Below are positions 8,718 to 18,300 of a stretch of DNA of 64,000 nt, piece by piece. The stretch is from Flavobacterium hibernum (GTDB lineage Bacteria; Bacteroidota; Bacteroidia; Flavobacteriales; Flavobacteriaceae), in assembly GCF_000832125.1 (NCBI RefSeq), contig NZ_JPRK01000007.1, positions 372,001 through 436,000 on the forward strand, given 5' to 3'. How positions within the stretch are numbered: position 1 is the stretch's first letter; each line of letters starts with the position of its first letter. Both the position numbers and the translations under genes were made by a program. The notes under the pieces were generated by a model that saw only the letters and a list, made by a program, of their open reading frames with translations, was not told where the DNA came from and did not search any database.

Positions 8718-9314
8718 ATGAGAGTAAGAGATGTTGATAAAGAGAAACTGGTAATCGCGACTGCAATAGATCAAATTGTTGAAGAAGGTTTTCAGGGATT
8801 CAGTATGAATAAGCTGGCAAAAGCTTGTTCTATTTCTGTTGGAACTTTATACATTTATTATAAGGATAAGGATGATTTAATACAAAAAATAGGAGCAATC
8901 ATTGCACTTAAATTTTTTACGGGTACTATTAAAAACTTTTCGCCCAAAATGACTTTTGAAGAGGGATTGTGGAAACAATGGGAAAACCGTGCAGATTTTA
9001 CAATGAAATATCCTAAGGAAGTTGCTTTTTTTGAAATCGTCAAACATTCGCCTCATGGAGAAGCAATTTTAGACTCTATAAAAGAATTCTCTGATTTTAG
9101 ACAAATCATGAAGGAATTTATTGAAAACGGTTTACGGAATAAAGAGATTGTTCCGTTAACATTTGAGGTTTTTTGGTCTATTGCTTATGGACCGCTATAT
9201 ACATTATTAAACCTGCATACTGAAGGTAAGAGTATGGGAGGGAAGCCATTTTCACTTACCAAAGAAATGATGCAAGAAGCTTTTAAGGCTACAATAAAAG
9301 CACTAAAACCATGA
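8718..9314 (+). CDS. TetR/AcrR-family transcriptional regulator
   Basis: I take ATG at 8718 as start (198 residues), because the in-frame TTG at 8700 lies inside the -7 promoter box. The N-terminal HTH is clear: AIDQIVEEGFQGFSMNKLAKA, then SVGTLYIYYKDKDDLIQKI, which is the TetR recognition-helix pattern. The C-terminal ligand domain is all-helical and not assignable to a ligand. It begins a three-gene operon: a 6-bp gap to the small protein gene, which is followed by an MFS exporter gene. The usual arrangement is that the regulator represses its own operon until the exported compound binds. The GAATG/CATTC dyad at 8672-8683 is the likely operator. Confidence 0.88.
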   Translation: MRVRDVDKEKLVIATAIDQIVEEGFQGFSMNKLAKACSISVGTLYIYYKDKDDLIQKIGAIIALKFFTGTIKNFSPKMTFEEGLWKQWENRADFTMKYPKEVAFFEIVKHSPHGEAILDSIKEFSDFRQIMKEFIENGLRNKEIVPLTFEVFWSIAYGPLYTLLNLHTEGKSMGGKPFSLTKEMMQEAFKATIKALKP

Positions 9315-9320
9315 AAAATT

Positions 9321-9548
9321 ATGGAAACCAATTTAGATACAATACATATTTTTAAAACCAACATTGGAGATCAGGATCCAAATTGTCCTGTTCGTCAAAA
9401 ACTTAATGCCCACTCAGCTATTCAACAATGGAGTATCGACTGTGATGATGTCGATTGTGTACTTCGCGTTGTTTCAGAAACGCTTATGCCGGAAACTATT
9501 ATCGATATGATTACAGAGTTTGGTCATGAATGTCAAGAGTTGGACTAA
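9321..9548 (+). CDS. Small HMA-like ferredoxin-fold protein, function unknown
   Basis: A 75-residue cytoplasmic protein with no signal peptide. The pattern of strands and helices (IHIFKTNI, a helix, WSIDCDDVDCVLRVV, a helix, HECQELD) resembles the beta-alpha-beta-beta-alpha-beta fold of heavy-metal-associated domains. The usual metal-binding CxxC is absent: cysteines occur singly in PNCPVR, IDCDDVDCVL and GHECQ. It is sandwiched between a TetR regulator gene (6-bp gap) and an MFS exporter gene (21-bp gap), so it is co-expressed with them. It could be a metal or redox sensor or an accessory of the exporter. The fold is a pattern judgement without a database search. Confidence 0.7.
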   Translation: METNLDTIHIFKTNIGDQDPNCPVRQKLNAHSAIQQWSIDCDDVDCVLRVVSETLMPETIIDMITEFGHECQELD

Positions 9549-9569
9549 AACAATACACTTAAAAATTAG

Positions 9570-10826
9570 ATGGAAAAAAATACCATAGAAAGCCCGTCTT
9601 TCACTTTAAATCAAAAAATGATTATCGCCATATTGGCACTTTTACAATTTACAGTTATTCTGGATTTTATTGTTATTTCGCCTTTGGGAGATATTTTAAT
9701 GAAAAAGCTGGATATGACCACAGCAAATTTTGGATTCACGGTTTCGGCATATGCTTTTAGTGCAGGAATTTCAGGTTTACTTGCTGCGGGTTTTGCAGAT
9801 AAATTTGACCGAAAAAAACTTTTACTCTTCTTTTACACAGGATTCATTATCGGAACTGTGTTTTGTGCACTTTCTACAAACTACACGATGTTGCTTTTTG
9901 CAAGAATCTTTACCGGACTTTTTGGTGGAGTAATTGGTTCTGTTTCTTTGGCAATCGTAACCGATTTGTTTGTTATTCATCAACGCGGGCGTGTCATGGG
10001 GGTTATTCAAATGGCTTATGGAGCGAGTCAGATTTTAGGAGTACCATTAGGACTTTATTGTGCTAATCATTGGGGATGGCATTCTTCATTTTTAATGATT
10101 GCCGTTTTGGGAGTACTTATTTTACTGGCGATCATTACACAAATGCCTGCCATTACCAAACATTTAGAATTGCAATCAGACAAAAGTCCGTTTTTGCATC
10201 TTTGGCATACGTTGAGTAATAAAAATTATCAAATTGGTTTCGCGGCAATTGCATTACTTTCGGTTGGAGGTTTTATGATGCAGCCTTTTGGAAGCGTCTT
10301 TTTAGTAAACAACATTCATATTAGCCAGGAAGATTTACCAATGGTATTTTTCTTAACCGGACTTTCGGTATTGTTTATCATGCCAATTGTTGGAAAATTA
10401 AGTGACAAAGTAAATAAATTCAAACTGTTTACCGCAGGATCTATACTTTCGGTAATTATGATAATTATTTACACAAATCTTGGGCCTATACCCTTATGGC
10501 AAGTTGTAGTATTGACTATGATTATGTTTATGGGAATCATGAGTCGTATGGTTCCTGCAACGACATTAAATACTGCAATTCCAGAAATGAAAGATCGTGG
10601 TGCTTATATGTCTATAACCTCTTCGATGCAACAAATTGCGGGCGGAATTGCAGCGGTTAGTGCAGGATTTATTGTGCATCAGGAAACGAAATCTTCTCCG
10701 CTTGAAAATTATGATATTCTTGGATATGTAATTTCGGTACTTACACTTTTTACCGTGTTTTTAATTTGGAGAGTAAGTCAGTTGGCAAAAAGGAGAGAAA
10801 ATGCTGCAAAAGAAATCGAAATTTAG
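9570..10826 (+). CDS. MFS drug/metabolite exporter (DHA1-like)
   Basis: A 418-residue integral membrane protein with about 12 hydrophobic segments. The loop after helix 2 carries ADKFDRKK (motif A, residues ~76-83), and LDFIVISPLGDILM in helix 1 has the acidic residue common in proton-driven drug exporters. A longer central loop (~residues 195-225) splits the two six-helix halves. Last gene of the TetR-small protein-MFS operon, followed by a strong terminator at 10871-10907. It likely exports a toxic compound sensed by the TetR protein; the substrate is unknown. It does not look like part of the glycan pathways around it. Confidence 0.88.
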   Translation: MEKNTIESPSFTLNQKMIIAILALLQFTVILDFIVISPLGDILMKKLDMTTANFGFTVSAYAFSAGISGLLAAGFADKFDRKKLLLFFYTGFIIGTVFCALSTNYTMLLFARIFTGLFGGVIGSVSLAIVTDLFVIHQRGRVMGVIQMAYGASQILGVPLGLYCANHWGWHSSFLMIAVLGVLILLAIITQMPAITKHLELQSDKSPFLHLWHTLSNKNYQIGFAAIALLSVGGFMMQPFGSVFLVNNIHISQEDLPMVFFLTGLSVLFIMPIVGKLSDKVNKFKLFTAGSILSVIMIIIYTNLGPIPLWQVVVLTMIMFMGIMSRMVPATTLNTAIPEMKDRGAYMSITSSMQQIAGGIAAVSAGFIVHQETKSSPLENYDILGYVISVLTLFTVFLIWRVSQLAKRRENAAKEIEI

Positions 10827-10870
10827 TATTTAAGTTTGAAGCATTAGAAGCATCATTATATAAAAGAGAA

Positions 10871-10907
10871 AAGGGAATAGTTTATTAAAAACTATTCCCT
10901 TTTTTTA
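10871..10907. terminator. Bidirectional terminator
   Basis: A 13-bp perfect stem (10871-10883 with 10889-10901) with a 5-nt loop is followed by T-runs on the plus strand and, across its AA ends, on the minus strand. It lies between the convergent MFS gene and nagB-PIG-L gene 1 and can serve both. Confidence 0.88.
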
Positions 10908-10939
10908 TTGCCTTTTTAATTTTTAGAAAACAAAAACTA

Positions 10940-12868
10940 CTAAAATTTCCATCTCACAAAAGCTTCCATTGCGGCATAACGAGACAAACCTAATTGGTTG
11001 TACAATGCTGCAGTTTCTGCATTTCTATCTTCGGCTCTTTGCCAAAATTCTCTGGCATCAGTTCCCTGAAAAACAACACCGTCTTTTTGCGATTGATGTT
11101 TAAAAATTCCATGACGTTTTTCTAAAACCTGATCCGGGCTCATTGGTACCGCCATTTCGACTTCGTCAATTCCCCATTCCTGCCAAGCTCCGCGATATAG
11201 CCAAACCCAGCAATCATCCATGAAAGGTTTTGGTTTTAATGTTTTTACAGCTTCAAAAATGGCGTCCAGACAAACTTTATGAGTTCCGTGTGGATCTGCT
11301 AAATCTCCTGCCGCATAAATTTGATGTGGTTGTATTTTTTTTATCAATTCGATCGTAAGCTGAATATCGTCTACACCCAAAGGTTTTTTCTCAATTGTTC
11401 CGGTTTCATAAAATGGTAATTCCATAAAATGAATTTGCTCGTCTGGCAAACCTACAAAGTGACTTGTCGCACGGGCTTCTCCTTTTCTAATTAATCCTTT
11501 AATGTAACGCACTTCAGGAATATCAATTTCACTGTTCTTTTTATTCTCTAAAAAGGTTTGTGCTTTTTTATAAATATCATCTGCTTCGGCGCTTTTGATT
11601 CCAAATTTCTCGTTATAATCAATTACGAATCTTGCAAAACGCAATGCTTCATCATCGGCAACAGCAATATTTCCGGATGTTTGATAAGCTACATGCACTT
11701 CGTGACCTTGTTGTTGCAAACGCATAAAAGTTCCGCCCATACTAATAATATCATCATCAGGATGCGGACTAAAAATCAATACACGTTTTTTAGTTGGTTC
11801 TGCTCTTTCCGGACGATTGTTATCATCTGCATTTGGTTTTCCGCCCGGCCAGCCCGTGATTGTATTTTGTAGTTTGTTGAATATTTTAATGTTTATGTCG
11901 TATGCAAGACCAGAATCAGCCAGTAAATCGCTCATTCCGTTTTCGATATAATCTGCATCAGTAAGCATCAAAATTGGTTTTTTAAGATCTAATGCCAATC
12001 CCAAAACTGCTTTTCTAATTAATTGATCGGCCCAGACAATTTTCTCGACCAACCAAGGTCTGTTAATTCTGGTTAGTTTTGAAGAAGCTTCTTTATCTAA
12101 AACAAAAACCACATTGTTGTGTTCCTGTAAAAATGAAGCCGGAATTTGATTGGTTACTTCTCCTTCAACAGATTTTTTTATAATATCTGATTTTCCTTCA
12201 CCCCAAGCCATTAAAATAACTTGTTTGGCTTCCATTATTTTTTTTACTCCAAGCGTAATAGCGGTTCTTGGCGTATTACTTAAACCAGAAAAATCGCCAC
12301 TTGCAGCAACTCTCGTAATATGATCCAGGGCTACTAATCTTGTTTTTGAATTTTGTAATGAACCGGATTCGTTAAACCCAATATGACCATTTCCGCCAAT
12401 TCCAAGAATTTGCAAATCGATTCCGCCAAGAGCTTCAATTTTAGCTTCGTAATGATGGCAATAATCAGCAATTTCTTCTTTAGACAAAGTTCCGTCCGGA
12501 ATATGATAATTCTCGGGTAAAATATCAACCTGATCTAATAATAGTTCTTTCATAAATCGAACATAACTATTGATAGAATCCGGTTCCATCGGATAATATT
12601 CGTCCAGATTAAAAGTAATTACATTTTTAAAACTCAATCCCTCTTCTTTATGCAAACGAACCAATTCTGCGTATAATCCTTTTGGAGAAGAACCAGTTGC
12701 TAAACCTAAAATACAAGATTCGTTTTTTTCTTGTTTAGATTGGATAAGTGCTGCTATTTGTTGCGCAACAGCTCGAGATGCTTCAGCCGAATTTTCGAAA
12801 ACAACGGTGTTGATGTTTTCAAATCTTTTTTCGAATCCTGTTGCTTTATCCAGGGTACTTTTTATCAT
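10940..12868 (-). CDS. nagB: Glucosamine-6-phosphate deaminase fused to PIG-L deacetylase, copy 1
   Basis: A 642-residue cytoplasmic fusion. Residues ~15-270 are the NagB fold, which converts glucosamine-6-phosphate to fructose-6-phosphate and ammonia: ATGSSP phosphate loop (57-62), NLDEYYP with Asp89, and GNGHIGFNES with His162 and Glu167. The residue matching E. coli Asp141 is Asn160. Residues ~360-642 are a PIG-L/LmbE zinc deacetylase with SPHPDDD (His369-Asp371-Asp372) and DPHGTH. The second domain could remove the acetyl group of GlcNAc-6-phosphate, so one polypeptide might do the work of NagA and NagB; that is inference. It lies 47 bp after a KduD-like gene in the same direction, so it probably serves glucosamine from heparan sulfate. 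Confidence 0.9.
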   Translation of the reverse strand: MIKSTLDKATGFEKRFENINTVVFENSAEASRAVAQQIAALIQSKQEKNESCILGLATGSSPKGLYAELVRLHKEEGLSFKNVITFNLDEYYPMEPDSINSYVRFMKELLLDQVDILPENYHIPDGTLSKEEIADYCHHYEAKIEALGGIDLQILGIGGNGHIGFNESGSLQNSKTRLVALDHITRVAASGDFSGLSNTPRTAITLGVKKIMEAKQVILMAWGEGKSDIIKKSVEGEVTNQIPASFLQEHNNVVFVLDKEASSKLTRINRPWLVEKIVWADQLIRKAVLGLALDLKKPILMLTDADYIENGMSDLLADSGLAYDINIKIFNKLQNTITGWPGGKPNADDNNRPERAEPTKKRVLIFSPHPDDDIISMGGTFMRLQQQGHEVHVAYQTSGNIAVADDEALRFARFVIDYNEKFGIKSAEADDIYKKAQTFLENKKNSEIDIPEVRYIKGLIRKGEARATSHFVGLPDEQIHFMELPFYETGTIEKKPLGVDDIQLTIELIKKIQPHQIYAAGDLADPHGTHKVCLDAIFEAVKTLKPKPFMDDCWVWLYRGAWQEWGIDEVEMAVPMSPDQVLEKRHGIFKHQSQKDGVVFQGTDAREFWQRAEDRNAETAALYNQLGLSRYAAMEAFVRWKF

Positions 12869-12915
12869 TTTAAATTAATTTTTATAAATAAAACACTCAA
12901 CGAGTCAAGGTATAA

Positions 12916-13707
12916 TTACTCGTTAGACGGTTTTCCAATTGTAGCCAAAATTCCGCCATCAACATAAACAACATGTCCGTTTACAAAATCACTGGCTTTT
13001 GAACTTAAAAATATTGCAGCACCTTGCAAATCTTCAGGATTTCCCCAACGTCCGGCTGGAGTTCTGCCCATAATAAATTCGTTAAAAGGATGTCCGTTTA
13101 CACGAATTGGAGCCGTTTGACTTGTTGCAAAATATCCAGGGCCAATTCCGTTAGTTTGAATATTAAATTTAGCCCATTCTGTAGCCATATTTTTAGTCAG
13201 CATTTTTAGTCCACCTTTTGCAGATGCATAAGCACTTACAGAATCTCTGCCCAATTCGCTCATCATAGAGCACATGTTTATTATTTTTCCGCCTCCACGC
13301 TCAATCATTCCTTTTGCTACGTTTTTTGAAACGATAAATGGGCCTGTTAAATCTACTTTTATTACAGCTTCAAAATCTGCAACTTCCATTTCTATAATTG
13401 GAGTTCTTTTAATGATTCCGGCGTTATTGATTAAAATATCGATAGGTCCAACTTCAGCTTCTATTTTGTTAATTGCCGCAATTACTGCTGTTTCATCTGT
13501 AACATCAAATAAAAAACCGTAAGCTTCAATTCCTTCTGATTTGTATTCTGCAATAGCATTGTCTACTGCTTCTTGCGATGAATGATCGTTTACTACGATT
13601 TTTGCTCCTGCATGTCCAAGTCCTTTGGCCATTGCCATACCTAGTCCGTGAACTCCTCCTGTAATAAGCGCTGTTTTCCCTGTTAAATCAAATAAGTTAA
13701 TTGACAT
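12916..13707 (-). CDS. Short-chain dehydrogenase, KduD / gluconate 5-dehydrogenase type
   Basis: A 263-residue Rossmann-fold NAD(P)-dependent oxidoreductase. Visible are the cofactor loop TGGVHGLG (~16-23), NNAG (~91-94), and the catalytic set Ser in NMCSMMS with YASAK (Tyr and Lys four apart). The C-terminal VYVDGG is typical. Family members closest by pattern are gluconate 5-dehydrogenase and KduD, which reduces 2,5-diketo-3-deoxygluconate to 2-keto-3-deoxygluconate. Given GH88 and lyases in the same locus, which release 4,5-unsaturated uronate, KduD activity is the best guess. KduI, KdgK and KdgA are not in the window. It precedes nagB copy 1 by 47 bp and is probably cotranscribed with it. 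Confidence 0.82.
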   Translation of the reverse strand: MSINLFDLTGKTALITGGVHGLGMAMAKGLGHAGAKIVVNDHSSQEAVDNAIAEYKSEGIEAYGFLFDVTDETAVIAAINKIEAEVGPIDILINNAGIIKRTPIIEMEVADFEAVIKVDLTGPFIVSKNVAKGMIERGGGKIINMCSMMSELGRDSVSAYASAKGGLKMLTKNMATEWAKFNIQTNGIGPGYFATSQTAPIRVNGHPFNEFIMGRTPAGRWGNPEDLQGAAIFLSSKASDFVNGHVVYVDGGILATIGKPSNE

Positions 13708-13770
13708 TTTTTTGTTTGTTTTTGGTTATTAGTAATCTTTATTTATTTTTCTTTGAAGACGTTTTTTTTT

Positions 13771-13850
13771 AACACATAGAAACATAGGATCTTTAAGCTT
13801 TTGGAAAGAAGATTAAAAAGAAACTCGTTTCTAACACATAGCTAGTGTAT
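13771..13850 (-). repeat. Partial, inverted copy of the intergenic element (copy A)
   Basis: It begins with AACACATAGAAACATAG (13771-13787), matching the 17-bp end of the complete copies at 19478, 35805 and 44964. It then has AAGAAACTCGTTTCT and ACACATAGCTAGTGT, which correspond to the reverse complement of the middle of the 35805 copy. The far end is lost. The following stretch to 13894 holds CTTCGACTTCGCTCAG (13872-13887), a second repeat type also seen at 41867-41881. The rest of 13708-13979 shows no gene. Confidence 0.65.
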
Positions 13851-13979
13851 GAGTAGATTCGGCTTGTGGGACTTCGACTTCGCTCAGTCTGACAATGTTG
13901 TCTAAATAACTTTGGCAGATATTTTTAAAATCGATGTTTCTAGGTGTTTAAAATATTTGGCTTAGTATTTTTTTTGAAA

Positions 13980-15107
13980 CTATTTTACAATCACTATCAA
14001 AGGATTTTGAAGTTGCTGATAAAAGTGATTTAAATAATGGAACCATTGTTTTGAGTTTGTAATTTTTCCGGCTTTGTCCCAAGCTGCTCCAGAATAATAC
14101 ACAATTGGTTCGTTATTATTAACGGTCGTTTTAGCTAGAATTTGAGTTTTATTTACCGACATTGTACTTACAGGAGTTGTTAAAATGGATCCAACGCCAG
14201 TTGTACCTTCTTTTTCAGTTGGTTCCCAATAACCCATAACGCCTTGTTGTTCGTTTAATGATATAACGCCAGGTTTTTCGCGTCTAATAATTCCAACCAC
14301 AACAGGCAATGGTTTGTTATTATCGAAAGTATAATTGTTTTCGATGCGATTGAGCTGGGATCCTGCATCTATTGAAATGGTTTTTGTTGCTTTAACTTTT
14401 ATTCCGCCAGCGTTCCAAGTATCAAAAGTCAATTGAAAAGTCGAGCGCAAAGGACCATTGTCTAGCATTTTCCATTGATGATAATTGGCAGAATATCGGA
14501 TGGTATCGTTTACAAACGGAGCCATATTTCCTGCGCCCAATGTATAACCTACATGATAGTAGTCTAATCCGTCGCCGTGATCAATATGATATTCATTGCG
14601 TTTATAACGGTCGTTTAAGATCATTTTATCTATTCGTTTTACCCAAACATCATAACCGTAAGCATCGCCCTCGGTTTTTTCTAATGCTTTGCCGTAGGCA
14701 CGAAAAGCAATTTTGTCGTTTTCCCACGCAAAATCGTCAAGACGTTCCGGTACGTAACGCGCATAAGTTTTAGCGGTAAATGGCGCAGGTTTTCCTTTTT
14801 GAATTAAAAGTGTAAGTGTCGATTTTGCTTTAAGATCTACCTGAACTAATAAGTTTTGAATTGCAGTAGTTCCTTTGTGTTCTAATTGATAGGCAATTTG
14901 TTTTTTGGTATTGCCATTAATCACTACAAAATTGCTCGTATCAATTTGCGGATAAGCATTTGATATAGTTGCCCATTTAATGGTTACTACAGTTTCTTTT
15001 CGGTCTAAAGCCGAATTGTTTTTAATGGTTACTGTTGCTTTTGTTTGTGCAACGGTAATTATGGGCAAAATAAAAGCGAGTAAAAAGAGGATTTTAATTA
15101 TTTTCAT
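13980..15107 (-). CDS. DUF4861-family periplasmic protein
   Basis: A 375-residue protein with a signal peptide (MKIIKILFLLAFILPIITVAQ) and no lipobox, so probably periplasmic. The sequence fits the DUF4861 family, common in Bacteroidota loci for uronate-containing polysaccharides: features include FAWENDKIAFRAYGKAL, YGYDVWVKRIDKMI, YHIDHGDGLDYYHVG and LGAGNMAPF. The conserved His/Asp/Tyr cluster (YHIDHGDGLDYYHV) looks like an active or metal site. I do not know its reaction with confidence; a role in processing oligosaccharides with (unsaturated) uronates would fit the heparan-sulfate context. It stands alone between repeat copy A and the hybrid two-component gene, on the same strand as both neighbours. 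Confidence 0.78.
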   Translation of the reverse strand: MKIIKILFLLAFILPIITVAQTKATVTIKNNSALDRKETVVTIKWATISNAYPQIDTSNFVVINGNTKKQIAYQLEHKGTTAIQNLLVQVDLKAKSTLTLLIQKGKPAPFTAKTYARYVPERLDDFAWENDKIAFRAYGKALEKTEGDAYGYDVWVKRIDKMILNDRYKRNEYHIDHGDGLDYYHVGYTLGAGNMAPFVNDTIRYSANYHQWKMLDNGPLRSTFQLTFDTWNAGGIKVKATKTISIDAGSQLNRIENNYTFDNNKPLPVVVGIIRREKPGVISLNEQQGVMGYWEPTEKEGTTGVGSILTTPVSTMSVNKTQILAKTTVNNNEPIVYYSGAAWDKAGKITNSKQWFHYLNHFYQQLQNPLIVIVK

Positions 15108-15364
15108 TGGAGTTATTTTAATTAGTAAGCACTATTATAGTCGATGTTTTAGGATTTAAATTTTATCAAATAATTGGTTCGGTTAAGGCATAGTTTGGGC
15201 TTCTCACTCCAAAATGATCGCTTCATTTGGGCAGGATTATAATTTTCAAAATTGAAATTTGTAATTGATTTATTAGCTCTTAATAAACTTCGTTTCAGTT
15301 GTTTTAATTAAGAGGAACTAAGATGTTTTTTCATATCATAATAGTGGTGTTGTTTCAATTTCTA

Positions 15365-18300
15365 TTATTCTTTTGGATCTTCTAGTTTTGCTAAATATTC
15401 GCTTGGCATACAGCCGTAATGTTGTTTAAAAGCGGTTGAAAAATAAGACGGCGAGTTAAAGCCACACATATAGGTGATTTGTGCAATCGTGTAGCGTTTA
15501 CTTTGCATGAGTTCTACGGCCTTTTTAAAACGGATTCGCTTAATAAAATCCATTGCCGATTCGCCTGTAATTGCTTTTAGTTTTAAATAAAGATTAGACC
15601 TGCTCATTCCAATTTCTTTACTAAATTGATCGACAGAGAATTCTGAATCTGCCAAATGATCTTCGACAATTCTGATGGCTTGTTTTAAAAATTCTTCGTC
15701 AAGTGTATTAAAAGCAATGTTTTCCGGAACCATTTCTTTTCCAACAGAATAATACTCTTTTAAGCGTTTACGCGAGCGTAATAAATTGGTGATTTTTGCT
15801 GCCAGTAATGGTGTCGAAAATGGTTTTGTGATATAATCATCGGCACCCATTTCTAGTCCTTTTATTTGCTGACTTGTTTCGTTTCTTGCTGTTAAAAGCA
15901 TTAGCGGAATATGCGAGGTATTGATGTTTTGTTTTACTTTTTTACAAAAGTGTAAACCATCCAATTCCGGCATCATAACATCGCTAATAATGATATCAAA
16001 TGGCTGAATCTCTAATAATTCCAGCGCCATTTGCCCATCATAAGCTACTGTAACTTCATAAATTTTACTAAAATAGCCTTGCAAATAATCTAAAATCTCT
16101 TTGTTATCGTCTACAATAAGCAGTTTTATGGGTTGATTTCTTTCGACGATTTCATTTTCTTCGGGCAATAAAGAATCATCTGTTTCGAGTTCATTATCAG
16201 ATATAATAGATAAATCATAAGCAGATTCTTCAACATGCTGATCGTTTTTGTAAACCTGATCCAAAACCGGAATGGTAACGGTAAAAGTACTTCCTTCCTG
16301 CATGGTACTTTCGGCAATAATTTCGCCATGATGCAACTCGACCAAACGTTTGGTAAAAGCTAATCCAACACCGGAACCCAAATTCATCTCGCGGTTATTT
16401 ACCTGATAAAAACGATCAAAAACTTTAGATAAATCTTCCGCGCTAATTCCAACTCCCGTGTCGGCAACTTTTATTTGTACAGTATCGTTTTTCTTGACCA
16501 ATTCTACACGAATAGTTTGACCGGCTTTGGTATATTTAAAAGCATTTGATAAAAGATTAAATAAGATTTTCTCCATTGCATCTTTATCAAAATAAAATAA
16601 CAATTGCGATTCTTCTGAATGATAGGTATAATGAATGCTGTTTTTTTCTGAAAGCGGTTTAAACGATTCGAAAATTTCCTGAGTAAAACTTACAATATCG
16701 GCTTTGCCCACTTTTAGTTGACGCGTTCCCATTTCGGTTTTTCTAAACTCAAACAACTGATCGACTAAATTGTAAAGTCTTTTAGCATTAATAAACATTA
16801 ATTCGTGTTTCTTTTTGGTCGCTTTATCTGCAAAAGGCATTTTTAATAACTCTTCTAAAGGAGCCAAAATCAAAGTTAAAGGGGTTCTTAATTCGTGCGA
16901 AACATTGGTAAAAAAGTCCATTTTTACCTGATTAATGTAACTCACACGTTCTTTATCAATACGTTCTACTTTTAATTGCTGAACAGCTTTTATTCTTTCT
17001 TTTATAATTTTAAAACCAATGTACGCCGCTGTACCAATAATAGTAAGCAATAATAACGAAAACCAAATTGTTTTATACCAAGGCGCAAGAATTATAATTT
17101 TTAGACTTCTTACTGCGCTCATTTCGCCATTTGGACCAATGGCTTTGATTTGAAAATTATATTTTCCAGCAGGTAAATTGCTGTAACTCACTTTTAGTTC
17201 GTCAGTTCTTTGCCAATCTTTATCGATGCCGTCTAATTTGTAATAGTAGTACGTTCTGTTGGATGAAATGTAATTGAACGTATTAAAAAAGATGCTGAAT
17301 TGTTTGTATTCAGGGCCAATTTCCAATTCGTTCGTCTGGTCAATATGTTCTTCCAAAATACCCGTTTCATCGTCTACAGCAACCGTTTTGTTTAAAACTT
17401 CTAAGGCAGTAAAACTTAATTTTAAAGGCAAAGGACGTTGTTTTACCATTGATGGATAAAAGTATGAGACACCTTTAATTCCGCCAAAAAGCAACATTCC
17501 GTCTTTAGCTTTGCAAAAAGCATAATCATTAAATTGTTTGTTTTGAAGACCATCGCTTTCGTCAAAAGCCTGAACAGAATCTTTATCCGGATTGAATTTT
17601 ATTAATCCGCTGTTAGTTGAAATCCAAAGGTTTCCATCGTCATCCGGAATTATTCCGTAAATCGTTTCTTTAACAAAATTCTTTCTCGCATTAAAGCTTA
17701 TAAAAGTTTCCTGACTTTCATCATACAATCGCAAACCTTCTCTGGTACCAATCCAGATTCTGTGTTTTTGATCTTCAGTAATACAATTTACAATATCATC
17801 GCTAAGTTTTCCGTGTCCGATGTTTCCAAACAAAAGCGTTTCGGGATAAAATAATGTTACACCGTTGGTGGTTCCAATCCAGATTCTATGTTTACTATCT
17901 TCAAAAAGAAAAGTAATATCGTCTGATGCCGGGCGTTTTCCGGCCTTGTCTAAATGAATGTGTGTAAAGGTTTTTGTTTCAGGATGAAATTGATCTAATC
18001 CAGATCTTGTTCCAACCCAAATACGCCCTTTGGAGTCTTTTAATAAGCTGTAAACCAAATCGCCTGCAATGGTGTTTGGATTGTTTTCGTCGTGGCGAAA
18101 GCGCTGTACAAATCCCGTATTTGGATTCAGTAAATTCAATCCGCCGTTGTGTGTACCAATTAAAACATTTCCGCTATTATCAAATTCGATGGCTTTGATA
18201 TTGTTGGAACTCAAACTATTTGGATTGTTCTCGCTATTTGAAAAATAGGTAATTGTATTGGCATTTTTATTCCAGCAATTGATTCCTTTGTCGTTGCTTC

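Noticed and set aside
8700..9314. TTG at 8700 as start of the TetR protein
   Set aside because: The codon is part of the TATCTTTG -7 box, so it would not be transcribed as coding sequence; ATG at 8718 fits better.
10940..12868. Inactive deaminase because the Asp141 equivalent is Asn
   Set aside because: The general-base Asp89, His162 and Glu167 are present, and Asn seems to be common at this place in other bacterial NagB proteins.
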